Source: Paucibacter sp. B2R-40 (GTDB lineage: Bacteria; Pseudomonadota; Gammaproteobacteria; Burkholderiales; Burkholderiaceae_C). From it: 64,000 bases of DNA. The position numbers and the translations under genes are program-made. Every line of letters starts with the position of its first letter. Position 1 is the stretch's first letter. The stretch covers positions 682,001 to 746,000 of the forward strand of contig NZ_JAJIRP010000001.1 of assembly GCF_025717555.1 (NCBI RefSeq), given 5' to 3'. This document shows, in pieces, positions 54,403 to 63,792 of this stretch. The notes below the pieces were generated by a model that did no database searches, was not told the origin of the DNA, and saw nothing but the letters and a program-made list of their open reading frames with translations.

Positions 54403-55614
54403 ATGAGCGCGACACCGCTATTCCGCGCGCAGGCTCTGGCTTACGCGACAGTTCGCCAGTACGGCAGCATCGTGCTGCTTCGGCCCGTCGGCGTGTCGTG
54501 GCTCCTCGGCATGTTCTGCCTGATCGCGGCGGCTGTTCTATTTTTCTTCGCGACTGCGGACTACACGCGCAAGGAACAGGTAGGAGGCGTGCTCATGCCG
54601 ACACAGGGTCTGCTTCGAGTGCAGTCGCTGCAGCCGGGCCTAGTGCTGGATGTTCGCGTTCACGAGAACCAGTCCGTTCATACCGGTGACGTACTGTTCG
54701 TCATCAAGGGTGCCGGGGCCGACGTGGCACAGAGTGACCCGGACGGGCAGATCGTTGCCCTGCTGCACACGCTGCGTGACAAACTGTCGCAAAAGCAGCA
54801 CCGTCTGCGCGACGATGCTGGCAAGAGCGACGCGCTACGGCGCCAGGCGCTGGAGCTAGGCGAAGAGCTGGAGCGCGTCGACAAGCAGATCCTGACTCAG
54901 CGACGCCGGGTCGCGCTTTCCGATAGTGTCTTGACGCGCACCCGCCATACCGTTCACGGCTGCTTCACACAGTCGGGCGCTTACGACCTGAAGAACGGGA
55001 CGTCTGTACTTGCTCCGGCTGCCTTCAGGAGCGCGCCCGGTCGCGCGGGGCCACCGCCCCACGACTGCCGCGACGAGGCGAGCGCCCAGCGCCAAGTCGA
55101 CGCCATCGACCAAGGCCTCGCCGATACCGAAGCACCGAAGACAATGCTAGTGCGTGCGACGCAGGCTGGCGTGGTCAGCGGCGTCGCGACCCAGTCCGGC
55201 CAGACCGTGGCCGCCGGGCAGGTGCTAGCCAACCTATCGCCCGCGAGTTCCCCGCTGGAGGCTGTGCTCTACGCCTCAGCGCGCGCAGCCGGCATGGCCC
55301 AGCCGGGCATGCCGGTACAGATCCGCTACCAGGCATATCCGTTCCAGAAGTTCGGCCAGTTCCAGGGCATCATCAGCGAGGTCTCCCGCAGCCCCTTGGC
55401 CGACGCAACCGCACCCGCAGCCGAAGGAGCTAGGCGCTCCGGCGAAGCGCTCTATCGGATCCGCGTGGCGCTGGCCCGGCAGGACGTTCCCCTCGCCAGC
55501 ACAACCCGGCCGCTGATGGCGGGCATGGCGCTGGACGCCAACCTACTGATCGAGACCCGCAAACTATACGAATGGGTGCTGGAGCCCCTACAGGTCTTTG
55601 GTGCGAGGGGATGA
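54403..55614 (+). CDS. HlyD-family membrane fusion protein
   Basis: 403 aa periplasmic adaptor linking an inner-membrane peptide exporter to an outer-membrane channel. One N-terminal helix (LGMFCLIAAAVLFFFATA), a lipoyl/barrel part, an alpha-hairpin and a C-terminal barrel (IRYQAYPFQKFGQFQG, AGMALDANLLIETRKLYEWV) are visible. The hairpin segment about residues 185-225 is unusually Pro/Gly/Ala-rich and reads more naturally in another frame, so paired frameshifts are possible. ATG 54403 is preferred to GTG 54376. Confidence 0.87.
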   Translation: MSATPLFRAQALAYATVRQYGSIVLLRPVGVSWLLGMFCLIAAAVLFFFATADYTRKEQVGGVLMPTQGLLRVQSLQPGLVLDVRVHENQSVHTGDVLFVIKGAGADVAQSDPDGQIVALLHTLRDKLSQKQHRLRDDAGKSDALRRQALELGEELERVDKQILTQRRRVALSDSVLTRTRHTVHGCFTQSGAYDLKNGTSVLAPAAFRSAPGRAGPPPHDCRDEASAQRQVDAIDQGLADTEAPKTMLVRATQAGVVSGVATQSGQTVAAGQVLANLSPASSPLEAVLYASARAAGMAQPGMPVQIRYQAYPFQKFGQFQGIISEVSRSPLADATAPAAEGARRSGEALYRIRVALARQDVPLASTTRPLMAGMALDANLLIETRKLYEWVLEPLQVFGARG

Positions 55615-55615
55615 C

Positions 55616-57916
55616 ATGAATCTGCAACAGCCCCTCCTGCAGTTTTGGGTTCGTCGTCGGTTGCCCGTCCTGCTGCAGTCCGAGGCGGCCGAATGTGGCT
55701 TGGCTTGTCTGGTGATGATAGGCGAGTACTGGGGTCACCGCATCGACATGGCCAACATGCGCCGACGATTCTCGGTGTCCCTCAAAGGCACCACACTGAA
55801 AAGTCTGATCGCGATGGCGCAAGGCCTGGACTTGCAGCCGCGCTCGCTCAAGCTTGACATCCTACACATGACGCAACTGCAACTGCCCTGCGTGCTGCAC
55901 TGGGATATGAACCACTTTGTGGTGCTCAAGGATTTCTCTCACGGGTACGCCACACTCCACGACCCGGCAGTAGGCGAACGCCGTATGCCAATCGCCGCTG
56001 TCGCCAACCATTTCACCGGCGTGGCACTGGAGCTGACGCCCGGGCCGACGTTCCTCAAGCTAGAGGAACGCCAGCGCTTCAGCCTGCTGTCGCTAATGGG
56101 GCATGTGGACGGGCTCAAGCGCGGCATGGCGCAGTTGATGTTGCTTGGACTGGCGCTGCAGGTCTGCATGCTGGTGGCGCCGTTCTACCTGCAGTGGATG
56201 GTGGACGAGGCATTGGTCGGCGCCGACCGCGGCTTGGCGACCGTGCTTGGCATCGGCTTCCTGCTGCTGGTGCTGCTGCAAACCACCATCGGTGCCGTAC
56301 GTTCATGGGCCACGAGCGCACTGGCTACTGGCCTCAACTTCCAGTGGTTGGGCAATACCTTCGGGCATCTTATGCAATTGCCGCTGCCGTGGTTCGAGAA
56401 GCGGCACCTGGGCGACATCGTCTCTCGCTTCGGTTCGATTCAGACCATCCAGCGCAGTATGACCACGCAGTTCGTCGAGGGTATCATCGACGGCGTGCTG
56501 GTGATCGCCACCCTGGCAGTGATGTTGGCATATAGCAAGCCACTGGCTTGCGTAAGCCTGGCTGCGGTAACGCTGTATGCCCTGCTGCGCTGGACTATCT
56601 TCCGCGCCATGCGAGAGGCAACAGCCGAACAGATCATCCACGCGTCGCGCCAGCACACTTACTTCATCGAATCGGTGCGCGGCGTTCAGAGCGTGCGCCT
56701 GTTTGACCGTCAAGCCGAACGTCGCATTGGCTGGATGAATGCACTAGCCGAGCAGTTCAACGCCGACCTCCGCATTGCCCGGCTGACAATCTCATTCCAG
56801 ACTGCCAACGCGCTGCTCTTTAACGCGGAGCGGGTGATCGTCATCTGGCTCGGAGCGCTGGCAGTCATGGATCACACCTTCACAGTGGGAATGCTATTTG
56901 CCTTCCTCAGTTACAAGGAGCAGTTCAGCCTGCGCATTGCTTCGTTAATTGACCGCTCGTTCGAGCTGCGCATGCTCGGCCTACACGGCGAGCGCGTGGC
57001 CGATATCGTGCTATCCAAACCCGAGCAGGAGCACTGCGACATCGAGGTCGACCCAGCTGAGGTATCGGCCTCGATCGAGGTGCGTAACGTATCTTTCCGC
57101 TATGCCGACAGTGAGCCATATGTCCTTGAAGGCCTGAGCCTAGTGGTGCCGGCGGGGCAGTGCATTGCGATCGCGGGTGCCTCGGGCTGTGGCAAGACGA
57201 CATTGGTCAAGCTGATGTTAGGGCTGCTGGAGCCAACCGATGGCGAAATCCTCGTGGGCGGCCTGCCGCTCAGGCAGCTGGGCCTGGGCAACTACCGCAA
57301 GCTGATCGGCACCGTGATGCAGGACGATCAGCTATTTGCGGGCTCCATCGCCGACAACATCAGCTTCTTCGAGGCCCAGTCAAACCAAGCCCGCATCCGC
57401 GAGTGCGCGAACCTCGCGGCCATCCACGACGAGATCATGAGGATGCCCATGACCTACAACACACTTGTCGGCGACATCGGCCTGGGTCTGTCGGGCGGTC
57501 AGAAACAGCGCATTTTGCTCGCGCGCGCCCTGTACCGCGAACCTAAGCTGCTGCTGCTGGACGAGGCCACCAGCCACTTGGACGTTTGGAACGAGAGGGC
57601 CGTCAATACGGCAATTAAGGAGATCGCGATGACGCGCATCTTGGTCGCACATCGGCCGGAGACCATCGCTATGGCTGATCGCGTCGTCGTCATGAAGCGC
57701 GGGCAGATTGTCCAGGACGACGATTTGCGGGGCAAGAAAGTCACTGTGATGACGCCGCGCGAGGGAGGCGCGAGGGCTCCTTCCAATGTCGCTACGGAGG
57801 AAGACATAGAGACGGGCCCAACCCAAGTCGGGGATGGGGGAGACTCTCTTGAAGTAGGTCGACGGCCCCGTCCGGGCACGGTGATCGCGGCGTCGGTCCG
57901 TCGGCCATGCTCATGA
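55616..57916 (+). CDS. C39-peptidase ABC exporter (PCAT)
   Basis: 766 aa exporter that cuts double-glycine leaders and pumps the peptide out. The C39 domain has the nucleophile C27 (SEAAECGLACL), H100 (DMNHFVVLK) and D116 (LHDPA). Six-helix ABC membrane domain follows (about 160-450), then the ATPase with Walker A GASGCGKTT, signature LSGGQKQR and Walker B LLLLDEA. Two bases separate it from the HlyD gene. An extra low-complexity tail of about 60 residues follows the ATPase. Confidence 0.93.
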   Translation: MNLQQPLLQFWVRRRLPVLLQSEAAECGLACLVMIGEYWGHRIDMANMRRRFSVSLKGTTLKSLIAMAQGLDLQPRSLKLDILHMTQLQLPCVLHWDMNHFVVLKDFSHGYATLHDPAVGERRMPIAAVANHFTGVALELTPGPTFLKLEERQRFSLLSLMGHVDGLKRGMAQLMLLGLALQVCMLVAPFYLQWMVDEALVGADRGLATVLGIGFLLLVLLQTTIGAVRSWATSALATGLNFQWLGNTFGHLMQLPLPWFEKRHLGDIVSRFGSIQTIQRSMTTQFVEGIIDGVLVIATLAVMLAYSKPLACVSLAAVTLYALLRWTIFRAMREATAEQIIHASRQHTYFIESVRGVQSVRLFDRQAERRIGWMNALAEQFNADLRIARLTISFQTANALLFNAERVIVIWLGALAVMDHTFTVGMLFAFLSYKEQFSLRIASLIDRSFELRMLGLHGERVADIVLSKPEQEHCDIEVDPAEVSASIEVRNVSFRYADSEPYVLEGLSLVVPAGQCIAIAGASGCGKTTLVKLMLGLLEPTDGEILVGGLPLRQLGLGNYRKLIGTVMQDDQLFAGSIADNISFFEAQSNQARIRECANLAAIHDEIMRMPMTYNTLVGDIGLGLSGGQKQRILLARALYREPKLLLLDEATSHLDVWNERAVNTAIKEIAMTRILVAHRPETIAMADRVVVMKRGQIVQDDDLRGKKVTVMTPREGGARAPSNVATEEDIETGPTQVGDGGDSLEVGRRPRPGTVIAASVRRPCS

Positions 57917-58149
57917 CGCCCCTTGTGGCTGCCGTAGAGCTGCGTTGTCACCCCGCCCGTGATCGATCAAGTGCGCCGACGCCTCGCCTAGCTATCACTG
58001 AGGTCACGCGTGGCTCTGGCGAGGGGCAGAGAAGGATTGCGCGCACTTGCTTCGAAATACGTTGTGGTCTCCAACAAGCGCCGCTACGGCGACGGGCGAC
58101 GACTACGCTTCAACGGCTGATCCATTCCATTTCCAATGAGGAACTGACT

Positions 58150-58827
58150 ATGCTCAAACTATGCCAACTCAGTAAACTGCACCGCAGCGACGAGGTCGAG
58201 ACCACCGCGCTCGACAAGATCGACCTTGACATCGAGGCCGGCGAGTACTTTGCTGTTACTGGCCCGTCAGGCTGCGGGAAGTCAACGCTGCTCGGCATCC
58301 TCGGCCTGCTGGACGCGCCCAGCAGCGGCGAATACTGGTTTGACGGCGAGAACGTCACCGGCTGGAGTGAGGCAAGGCTAACGCGCCTACGACGTGGCCG
58401 CATCGGCTTTGTGTTTCAGAGTTTCAACCTGATCGACGACCTGAGCGTGGCCGAGAACATCGAGCTGGCTCTGGAATACGGCGACATACCCGCACGCGAG
58501 CACCGCCGGCATGTAGTCGAGGCAATGGACCGCCTCGGCCTCACCCACCGCGCGCGGCACCGGCCCTCGCAGCTCTCTGGCGGCCAGCAGCAGCGCGTGG
58601 CCATCGCGCGCGCGATCGTTTCGCGCCCGGCGCTGCTGCTTGCCGACGAGCCGACCGGCAACCTCGATACGGCCCACGGCGACGAAGTGATGCGCATCCT
58701 GCGCGACCTCAACGCTGAAGGCACGACACTGGTGATGGTCACACACTCGCCCGCGCACGCGGCGATGGCCCATCGCGCACTGCAGTTGCTCGACGGGCGC
58801 GTGCTCGTCGAACCACTGGCCGTCTGA
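58150..58827 (+). CDS. LolD/MacB-type ABC ATPase
   Basis: 225 aa, start at ATG 58150 after GAGGAA. Walker A GPSGCGKST, Q-loop VFQSFNLIDD, signature LSGGQQQR and Walker B LLADEPTGNLD are complete. Works with the FtsX-like permease 13 bases downstream. Such pairs often protect producers from their own peptide. Confidence 0.93.
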   Translation: MLKLCQLSKLHRSDEVETTALDKIDLDIEAGEYFAVTGPSGCGKSTLLGILGLLDAPSSGEYWFDGENVTGWSEARLTRLRRGRIGFVFQSFNLIDDLSVAENIELALEYGDIPAREHRRHVVEAMDRLGLTHRARHRPSQLSGGQQQRVAIARAIVSRPALLLADEPTGNLDTAHGDEVMRILRDLNAEGTTLVMVTHSPAHAAMAHRALQLLDGRVLVEPLAV

Positions 58828-58840
58828 TGGGAAACCAATC

Positions 58841-61279
58841 ATGCTGAAGGACTTACGCGTCGGCTGGCGCCAACTTATCGCAGACCCCGGTTATGCCGCG
58901 GTCATCCTGCTGGGTTTGTCAGTGGCCATCGCCTGCTGCTACCTCGTAGCCCAGATCGTTTTCAACCAAGTGAGGCCCGATCCGGACATCCCCGAGCCAT
59001 CGAAAGTGGTCATCCTCGAATTTCGTGGCAACAGGCCGGGCGCGCAGGACGACTGGGGGGATCGCGCGCCTTTCATCTTCGGGACGACTTTGCGCCAGGC
59101 CGGCGCCCCGGTGAGCGCAATCACACGCCTGATAGACGGGACGTCCAACGCGCGCGTGGAAGGACGCTCGGTTCCTCTGGACATCATGTTCGCAGACCTC
59201 GACGCGATCGCCGTCTTCGGCCTGCGGGCGAGCGCCGGAGACCTGAGCGAGGCCCTGCGCAGGCCCGACGCCCTTGCCCTGACCGAGGCGGCGGCGAACC
59301 GGTTGTTCCCCGCTGGCGACGCGCTCGGCAAGGCTGTGAATGTGCGCGGCCACTTGCTGACAATCGTCGCTCTGATGGCCCACAGCCCACGCACGGTAAT
59401 GGATCGGCCCGGTGAGGCTTGGGCGAACTTTGACTCGCCGGCGACTGCGGCCGATCCGAGGTTACTCGATGCCTGGAACGCGATGCAGGGCAAGGTCGTC
59501 GCGCGCGTCGCGAACGGCCACGCTCCCGCCGAAGTCGGTGCGGCGGCCCAGGCCTTGTTCGACAACGGTCCCGGTGCCAGCGGCACGCCTGCGGATTGGA
59601 CAGCCAACGGCCGAAAGGGCGCCTTCTTGCGCGCCATGCCCCTCACGCGCCAGTACCTTGAAGGCGGCGGCGGGCAGGCTCACCTCACGCTGGTGATGGG
59701 CCTAGGCGCAAGCGCTGCTCTCGTGCTCGGCCTGGCCGCAGCCAACTACGTCAACCTCACCAGCGTGCGGACGCTCGCCCGGGTGCGCGAGATCGCCGTG
59801 CGCAAGTCGCTAGGGGCCAGCCCTTGGCGTCTGACGGCGCAGTTCGTATTCGAGTCAACCCTCGCCGCCCTGCTGGCGAGTGCTGTGGGGCTACTGCTGG
59901 CCTGGTGGTTCGCGCCCGCGTTGGGCGAGCTGCTGAACTTAGAGCTGGCGGATGGATTGTTCTCGCCGGGCCGTATAGCCTTGCTGGTCGCGGCAGCCGT
60001 CGCGCTAGGCGTAGCCACCGGGCTTTACCCCGCGCGCATCGCCTTGGTCGTCCATTGCGTGGAGGCGCTGGCCGGGCGGCCGCATGACGAAGGCGCCGTC
60101 GGTCGCAACCTGCGGCGCGTGATGACGACGCTGCAGTTCGTGGTCACCGTCGTAATCGGTACCGGTGCCTGCGTGGTGCTGTGGCAGAACCGCCACGTGG
60201 CAACGCTGGCGCACGGCATTCGCACAGAGGGCCTGTTGACGATCGACATGCCCGACGGCTTCTCCGGCAAGTCGGACGCCGTCAACGCCGCCTTCCGCAA
60301 CGCGCTGTCCCACGAGCCAGGTGTCGATGGTCTAGCCTGGAGCTTCGATGTCCCCGGGCGCGACTCGGCGGTCATGACCGAGACGCTCGCGCAAGGCCGC
60401 TCCGCACCGCTGGTCGAGGTCAACCTGATGCGCGTGGACAAAGATTTCTTCGACGTCTACGCTATCCCTATGGTCGCGGGTCGGGCGCCCGTCGTCGCCT
60501 CGGCAGCGTCAGTGCCGAATCGGGCCGGCGAGCTCAAAGCCGAACAGGCAGTGGTGTTGGACGCGCAAGCCAGCCGTGCACTGGGTTTCGCGAGCCCACT
60601 GGCGGCCGTGGGTGAATTGGTGTTGGGAGGTGGCGATTTCATGACGCTGGGCAAAGATCCCCTTCGCATCGTGGCAGTCGCTGCGGACATCAGGCTGGAG
60701 AACGCTCGTGCGGCGAGCCGACCGCACGTTTTCCTGCTCGGCGACCAACCGCAGCCGACGCTTACGTTGCACGGCACTAGCCTGGTTGCGCTTCAGCAGG
60801 CAATCGCGCGGGTCTGGCCACACTATTTCCCCGACAATTCGGCCAAGCCGGTGACAGTGAAACAGGCATTCGACCAGCCGTACGACTTCGAGCGCCGTGT
60901 CGCACAAATGGCCGCGGGCGTTAGTCTGCTGGCGCTATTGCTGTCGGCTTTCGGTGTCTACGCGCTCGCGGCCTACACGGTGCGACGCCGCACGCGCGAG
61001 ATTGTCGTGCGCAAGCTCTACGGTGCTGGACCGGCGCGAATTGCCGGCCTGCTGGCGCGCGAGTTCGTGCCCTTGCTGACGGCCTCAGCACTGATCGGCC
61101 TACCGCTGGGCGGCTGGCTCGCTCAGAGCTGGCTCGCGAACTTCACCGAACGATCCCCCACTGCGTTCTGGGCGCTGCCGTTAGTAATGGTGGGGCTGGT
61201 GGTTATGACCGCGCTGTCGGCGCTTAGGCATGCGATCGTGGCGATGAAAATACGTCCAGCTCTAGTATTGCGAGAATGA
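58841..61279 (+). CDS. FtsX-like ABC permease (MacB/YknZ type)
   Basis: 812 aa with a tandem arrangement: two FtsX modules and two periplasmic MacB-like domains. Helical clusters lie at the N-terminus, about 285-420 and the C-terminus; the coupling sequences REIAVRKSLGAS and REIVVRKLYGAG are characteristic. Long MacB-type permeases of this length act in type VII ABC mechanotransmission. It ends the RiPP operon. Confidence 0.92.
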   Translation: MLKDLRVGWRQLIADPGYAAVILLGLSVAIACCYLVAQIVFNQVRPDPDIPEPSKVVILEFRGNRPGAQDDWGDRAPFIFGTTLRQAGAPVSAITRLIDGTSNARVEGRSVPLDIMFADLDAIAVFGLRASAGDLSEALRRPDALALTEAAANRLFPAGDALGKAVNVRGHLLTIVALMAHSPRTVMDRPGEAWANFDSPATAADPRLLDAWNAMQGKVVARVANGHAPAEVGAAAQALFDNGPGASGTPADWTANGRKGAFLRAMPLTRQYLEGGGGQAHLTLVMGLGASAALVLGLAAANYVNLTSVRTLARVREIAVRKSLGASPWRLTAQFVFESTLAALLASAVGLLLAWWFAPALGELLNLELADGLFSPGRIALLVAAAVALGVATGLYPARIALVVHCVEALAGRPHDEGAVGRNLRRVMTTLQFVVTVVIGTGACVVLWQNRHVATLAHGIRTEGLLTIDMPDGFSGKSDAVNAAFRNALSHEPGVDGLAWSFDVPGRDSAVMTETLAQGRSAPLVEVNLMRVDKDFFDVYAIPMVAGRAPVVASAASVPNRAGELKAEQAVVLDAQASRALGFASPLAAVGELVLGGGDFMTLGKDPLRIVAVAADIRLENARAASRPHVFLLGDQPQPTLTLHGTSLVALQQAIARVWPHYFPDNSAKPVTVKQAFDQPYDFERRVAQMAAGVSLLALLLSAFGVYALAAYTVRRRTREIVVRKLYGAGPARIAGLLAREFVPLLTASALIGLPLGGWLAQSWLANFTERSPTAFWALPLVMVGLVVMTALSALRHAIVAMKIRPALVLRE

Positions 61280-61768
61280 GGATTAGCGAGAGCGGGCCAA
61301 AGTGGGGCGAACCTTGATGCTGAAGCGCTGGGCGGACGGAGTTTCTCAGTCGCCCAACACTGAGTTGGGAGTCGTCGAACGAGAGTTGACGACTAGTACC
61401 TTGGGCCTCACCTTGTCAGAAGGCTAAGCGTTTCTGGCCAGCGCGCAGCAGTTCCTTGTAGGTGGCGACGTCGTGCACCGCTTGCGACAACTAGCTCTGC
61501 GCGTCCCGCTAGACATCCAACCGAAGGTGCCAGAGTTCTATCTTTCCTGGACCTTTCTGGCTCGTCGAATGTGCATACATTAAATTGCGGCAGTGTATTG
61601 AAGTGCCGATAGCACCAGACCATGGCTCTGAAGAGCCGTATGTGAGCAGTACGCGTACGGTTCTGTAAGCGGAGCCCGCAGTGATTGAGGTTCATAGTCG
61701 ATTCTGGTCGTACCAAAATTCGGTCCATGCGTTTGTGCTCGCCGACAGAGGCGCGCGGGAGGACATCG
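61280..61768. other. Intergenic region with possible group II intron remnant
   Basis: 489 bases without a credible gene. The sequence at 61633-61663 has GAGCCGTA pairing with TACGGTTC around an irregular stem, followed by TGTAAGCGGAG. This resembles the element next to the reverse-transcriptase gene in bacterial group II introns. No reverse transcriptase is present, so it would be a scrap. Confidence 0.35.
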
Positions 61769-63469
61769 ATGCAAAACGAGATCGTGCCGGCAGCGTTGCG
61801 GCGGTTCGGCGACGTGCCATTGCGCATCGATTGGTACGGTGACATCGTCCAGCGGCTGAACTACGGCGTCACAACTCCATACGTGCAGCTGTCGTGCACC
61901 CGATACCCTGGCCAGTGGAGGGGCAGTCAAACGCCAGAAGCTCCAGTTTTGACTGGGTTGCCGGTGGCGTTGCTGCGTGCTGTCCGGTTGGGAGACATCT
62001 GGCAGCGTGGCCGAAGGGTGGGCGGTATCCCCCTCGCAAGGGTGTCCTTCGAAAGGGTGGTCATCGACGACGAGTCGGCGACCATCGGTCCGGCAGGTTT
62101 GCCAACGCTTGGGCCGGACAACATATCCCGCTACGAGTTGCCGTTCGCTCAGTTTGCCGGACATAGAGATCACACCTTGTCCTGTTTGGTCAAGGTGGAC
62201 CTTGGCAACGGATGCGTGTTGCTCGTGCCCTCAATGGAGATAGTTCGGTTCTACTTCGGCGCGTGCGGCTCGTTGCTCGCCAATATGTTCGGTGGAGCGT
62301 TGGCGGGTGAGAACCTGTACTCATACGCCCGAAAGGACAAAAGCACCGGGGTAGCGAACCTCACGCTCGATGCAACCCTGCCGGGTGTTGCGGCGGCGAC
62401 GGTGGCACGAATCGCCTTTGACAAGGCCGCTGCACGGCAGTTTCGAGGGATTGTCAACACAGGCATCAAGGCGGCTGCAAACCGCCAGAAGTGGTACCCC
62501 AGGGTAGGGTTTCCTCTGGCGGGGATGACCACGATCACCGCCGATGGGGTGTGGCTCGAACGGCAGACAGATCGGGCGTTCGTGGTCCACCGGCTAGTTT
62601 CCTGTAGTCATCCCTTTCCGTTCACGAAGCTCTACTACCGAAGTGAGTTCTCAGCGACAAAACTCGGCCGTCCACCAGGGATCGTCAGGGCGCAGCTAGG
62701 TGCACCGGATGCAAGTCTGAAGGTTCACATTGGCGAGGCGGTTGGCACTGCAAGAGGGCTGGCTCCGGTTGCAGTGCCCTCGCAAGAAGCTGAAGACCCC
62801 TTCCCGGATTTGTTGGCAAAGCAGATTCACAAAGTGAAAGATGACTTCCGGTCCGGATTCGCCCGCAGCAAGAAGGCCACGGCAGGAGAGGAAGGCTTCA
62901 AACTGGGCATCGGCGGGCACTCGGACGGGGGCGTCCGCCAGGGAGATGTCCTGGGTGCAAGCCCCACTGAAGCAGAGCCATTTGTCCCGCCCATACCGAT
63001 GCAGGAACTTCTCAGGTGCACGGTCAAGTGGGGGGACAAGTCGATTCTGAGCTTCAGGGCTCCCTTCGGCGGAGGGCGGGTGGCACGAGTCGACGTGCGA
63101 TTGGACGATGGTCGCGATGTCGCGTACTGGGTGTCGCGGCTGGTCTTCCTGAATGTTGACGTGCTTGCCTTAGCCATCCTGGTTATCGTGGCAGAGCCGG
63201 GCGCGGCAAGGGACCAAACGGAAATGCTGTTGTACGACGTCACTTTGCTTGGAGAAATCACAGCGCGCATGTGCGACGAGTTTGCGAGCGTATTTTGGGC
63301 AGACGACGCTACGCGCGAGCGGATCGAGGCTGAAGGCTTGCTGATCCGCGGGTTGTCGAGCGAACAACTCAATCAGGAGGGAGGCGGCTTAGCGCTGACT
63401 ATTGCTTTCGACTGGCTCGCTTGCAAATACGAAACCCTCCCGGTTAATGAGCGGCAAGATCCGCACTGA
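61769..63469 (+). CDS. Large hypothetical protein, possible distant TnsE-like factor
   Basis: 566 aa, ATG 61769 with GGGAGGA upstream. No enzyme motif seen. The region VLLVPSMEIVRFYFGACGSL and the beta-rich KWYPRVGFPLAG to RAFVVHRLVSCSHPFP recall the layout of TnsE of Tn7 (a PxLE-x-R helix, then a strand-rich middle). It lies in the cargo of a Tn7-like element, which supports but does not prove this. A central stretch of about 80 residues is low complexity. Confidence 0.55.
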   Translation: MQNEIVPAALRRFGDVPLRIDWYGDIVQRLNYGVTTPYVQLSCTRYPGQWRGSQTPEAPVLTGLPVALLRAVRLGDIWQRGRRVGGIPLARVSFERVVIDDESATIGPAGLPTLGPDNISRYELPFAQFAGHRDHTLSCLVKVDLGNGCVLLVPSMEIVRFYFGACGSLLANMFGGALAGENLYSYARKDKSTGVANLTLDATLPGVAAATVARIAFDKAAARQFRGIVNTGIKAAANRQKWYPRVGFPLAGMTTITADGVWLERQTDRAFVVHRLVSCSHPFPFTKLYYRSEFSATKLGRPPGIVRAQLGAPDASLKVHIGEAVGTARGLAPVAVPSQEAEDPFPDLLAKQIHKVKDDFRSGFARSKKATAGEEGFKLGIGGHSDGGVRQGDVLGASPTEAEPFVPPIPMQELLRCTVKWGDKSILSFRAPFGGGRVARVDVRLDDGRDVAYWVSRLVFLNVDVLALAILVIVAEPGAARDQTEMLLYDVTLLGEITARMCDEFASVFWADDATRERIEAEGLLIRGLSSEQLNQEGGGLALTIAFDWLACKYETLPVNERQDPH

Positions 63470-63555
63470 GGAGTAGGGCTAGCAAACAGAGTGTCAAATC
63501 TAGGCCCATGGCCGCGGTTACAACTTCGATCGTTCGGTGGAGTCGCAAGAAAGTG
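63470..63555. repeat. TGTCAAA motifs downstream of the TnsE-like candidate
   Basis: TGTCAAA occurs near 63492 and 63553, with TTGTCAAAA again near 63606, spaced about 50-60 bases. They may be chance or transposase-binding sites. Confidence 0.25.
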
Positions 63556-63792
63556 TCAAACAGCCGCGACAAGAACGGTTAAGACGGGGCGGCGACCAAA
63601 CAGATTGTCAAAAGGCGGGTGTACAAAGCCGAAGTGAATCACCCTGGGTCCGCAGGGGCCATTTGGCTTAAGTCTGACTGGCGCGGCCTGACCAGCGCGC
63701 TGTTGATAATATTTGGCCTCGAACTCGGCCGGTGGACCATAACCCAGCGGCGCCATCAATCGGTGATAGTTGTGAACCAAGCCAACAAGCAC
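63556..63792 (-). pseudogene. IS3-family transposase C-terminal fragment
   Basis: Reads HNYHRLMAPLGYGPPAEFEA followed by KYYQQRAG, the last part of an IS3-type integrase. A stop lies just upstream and the DDE core is absent. The last 200 bases of the window beyond it hold nothing I can identify. Confidence 0.78.
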
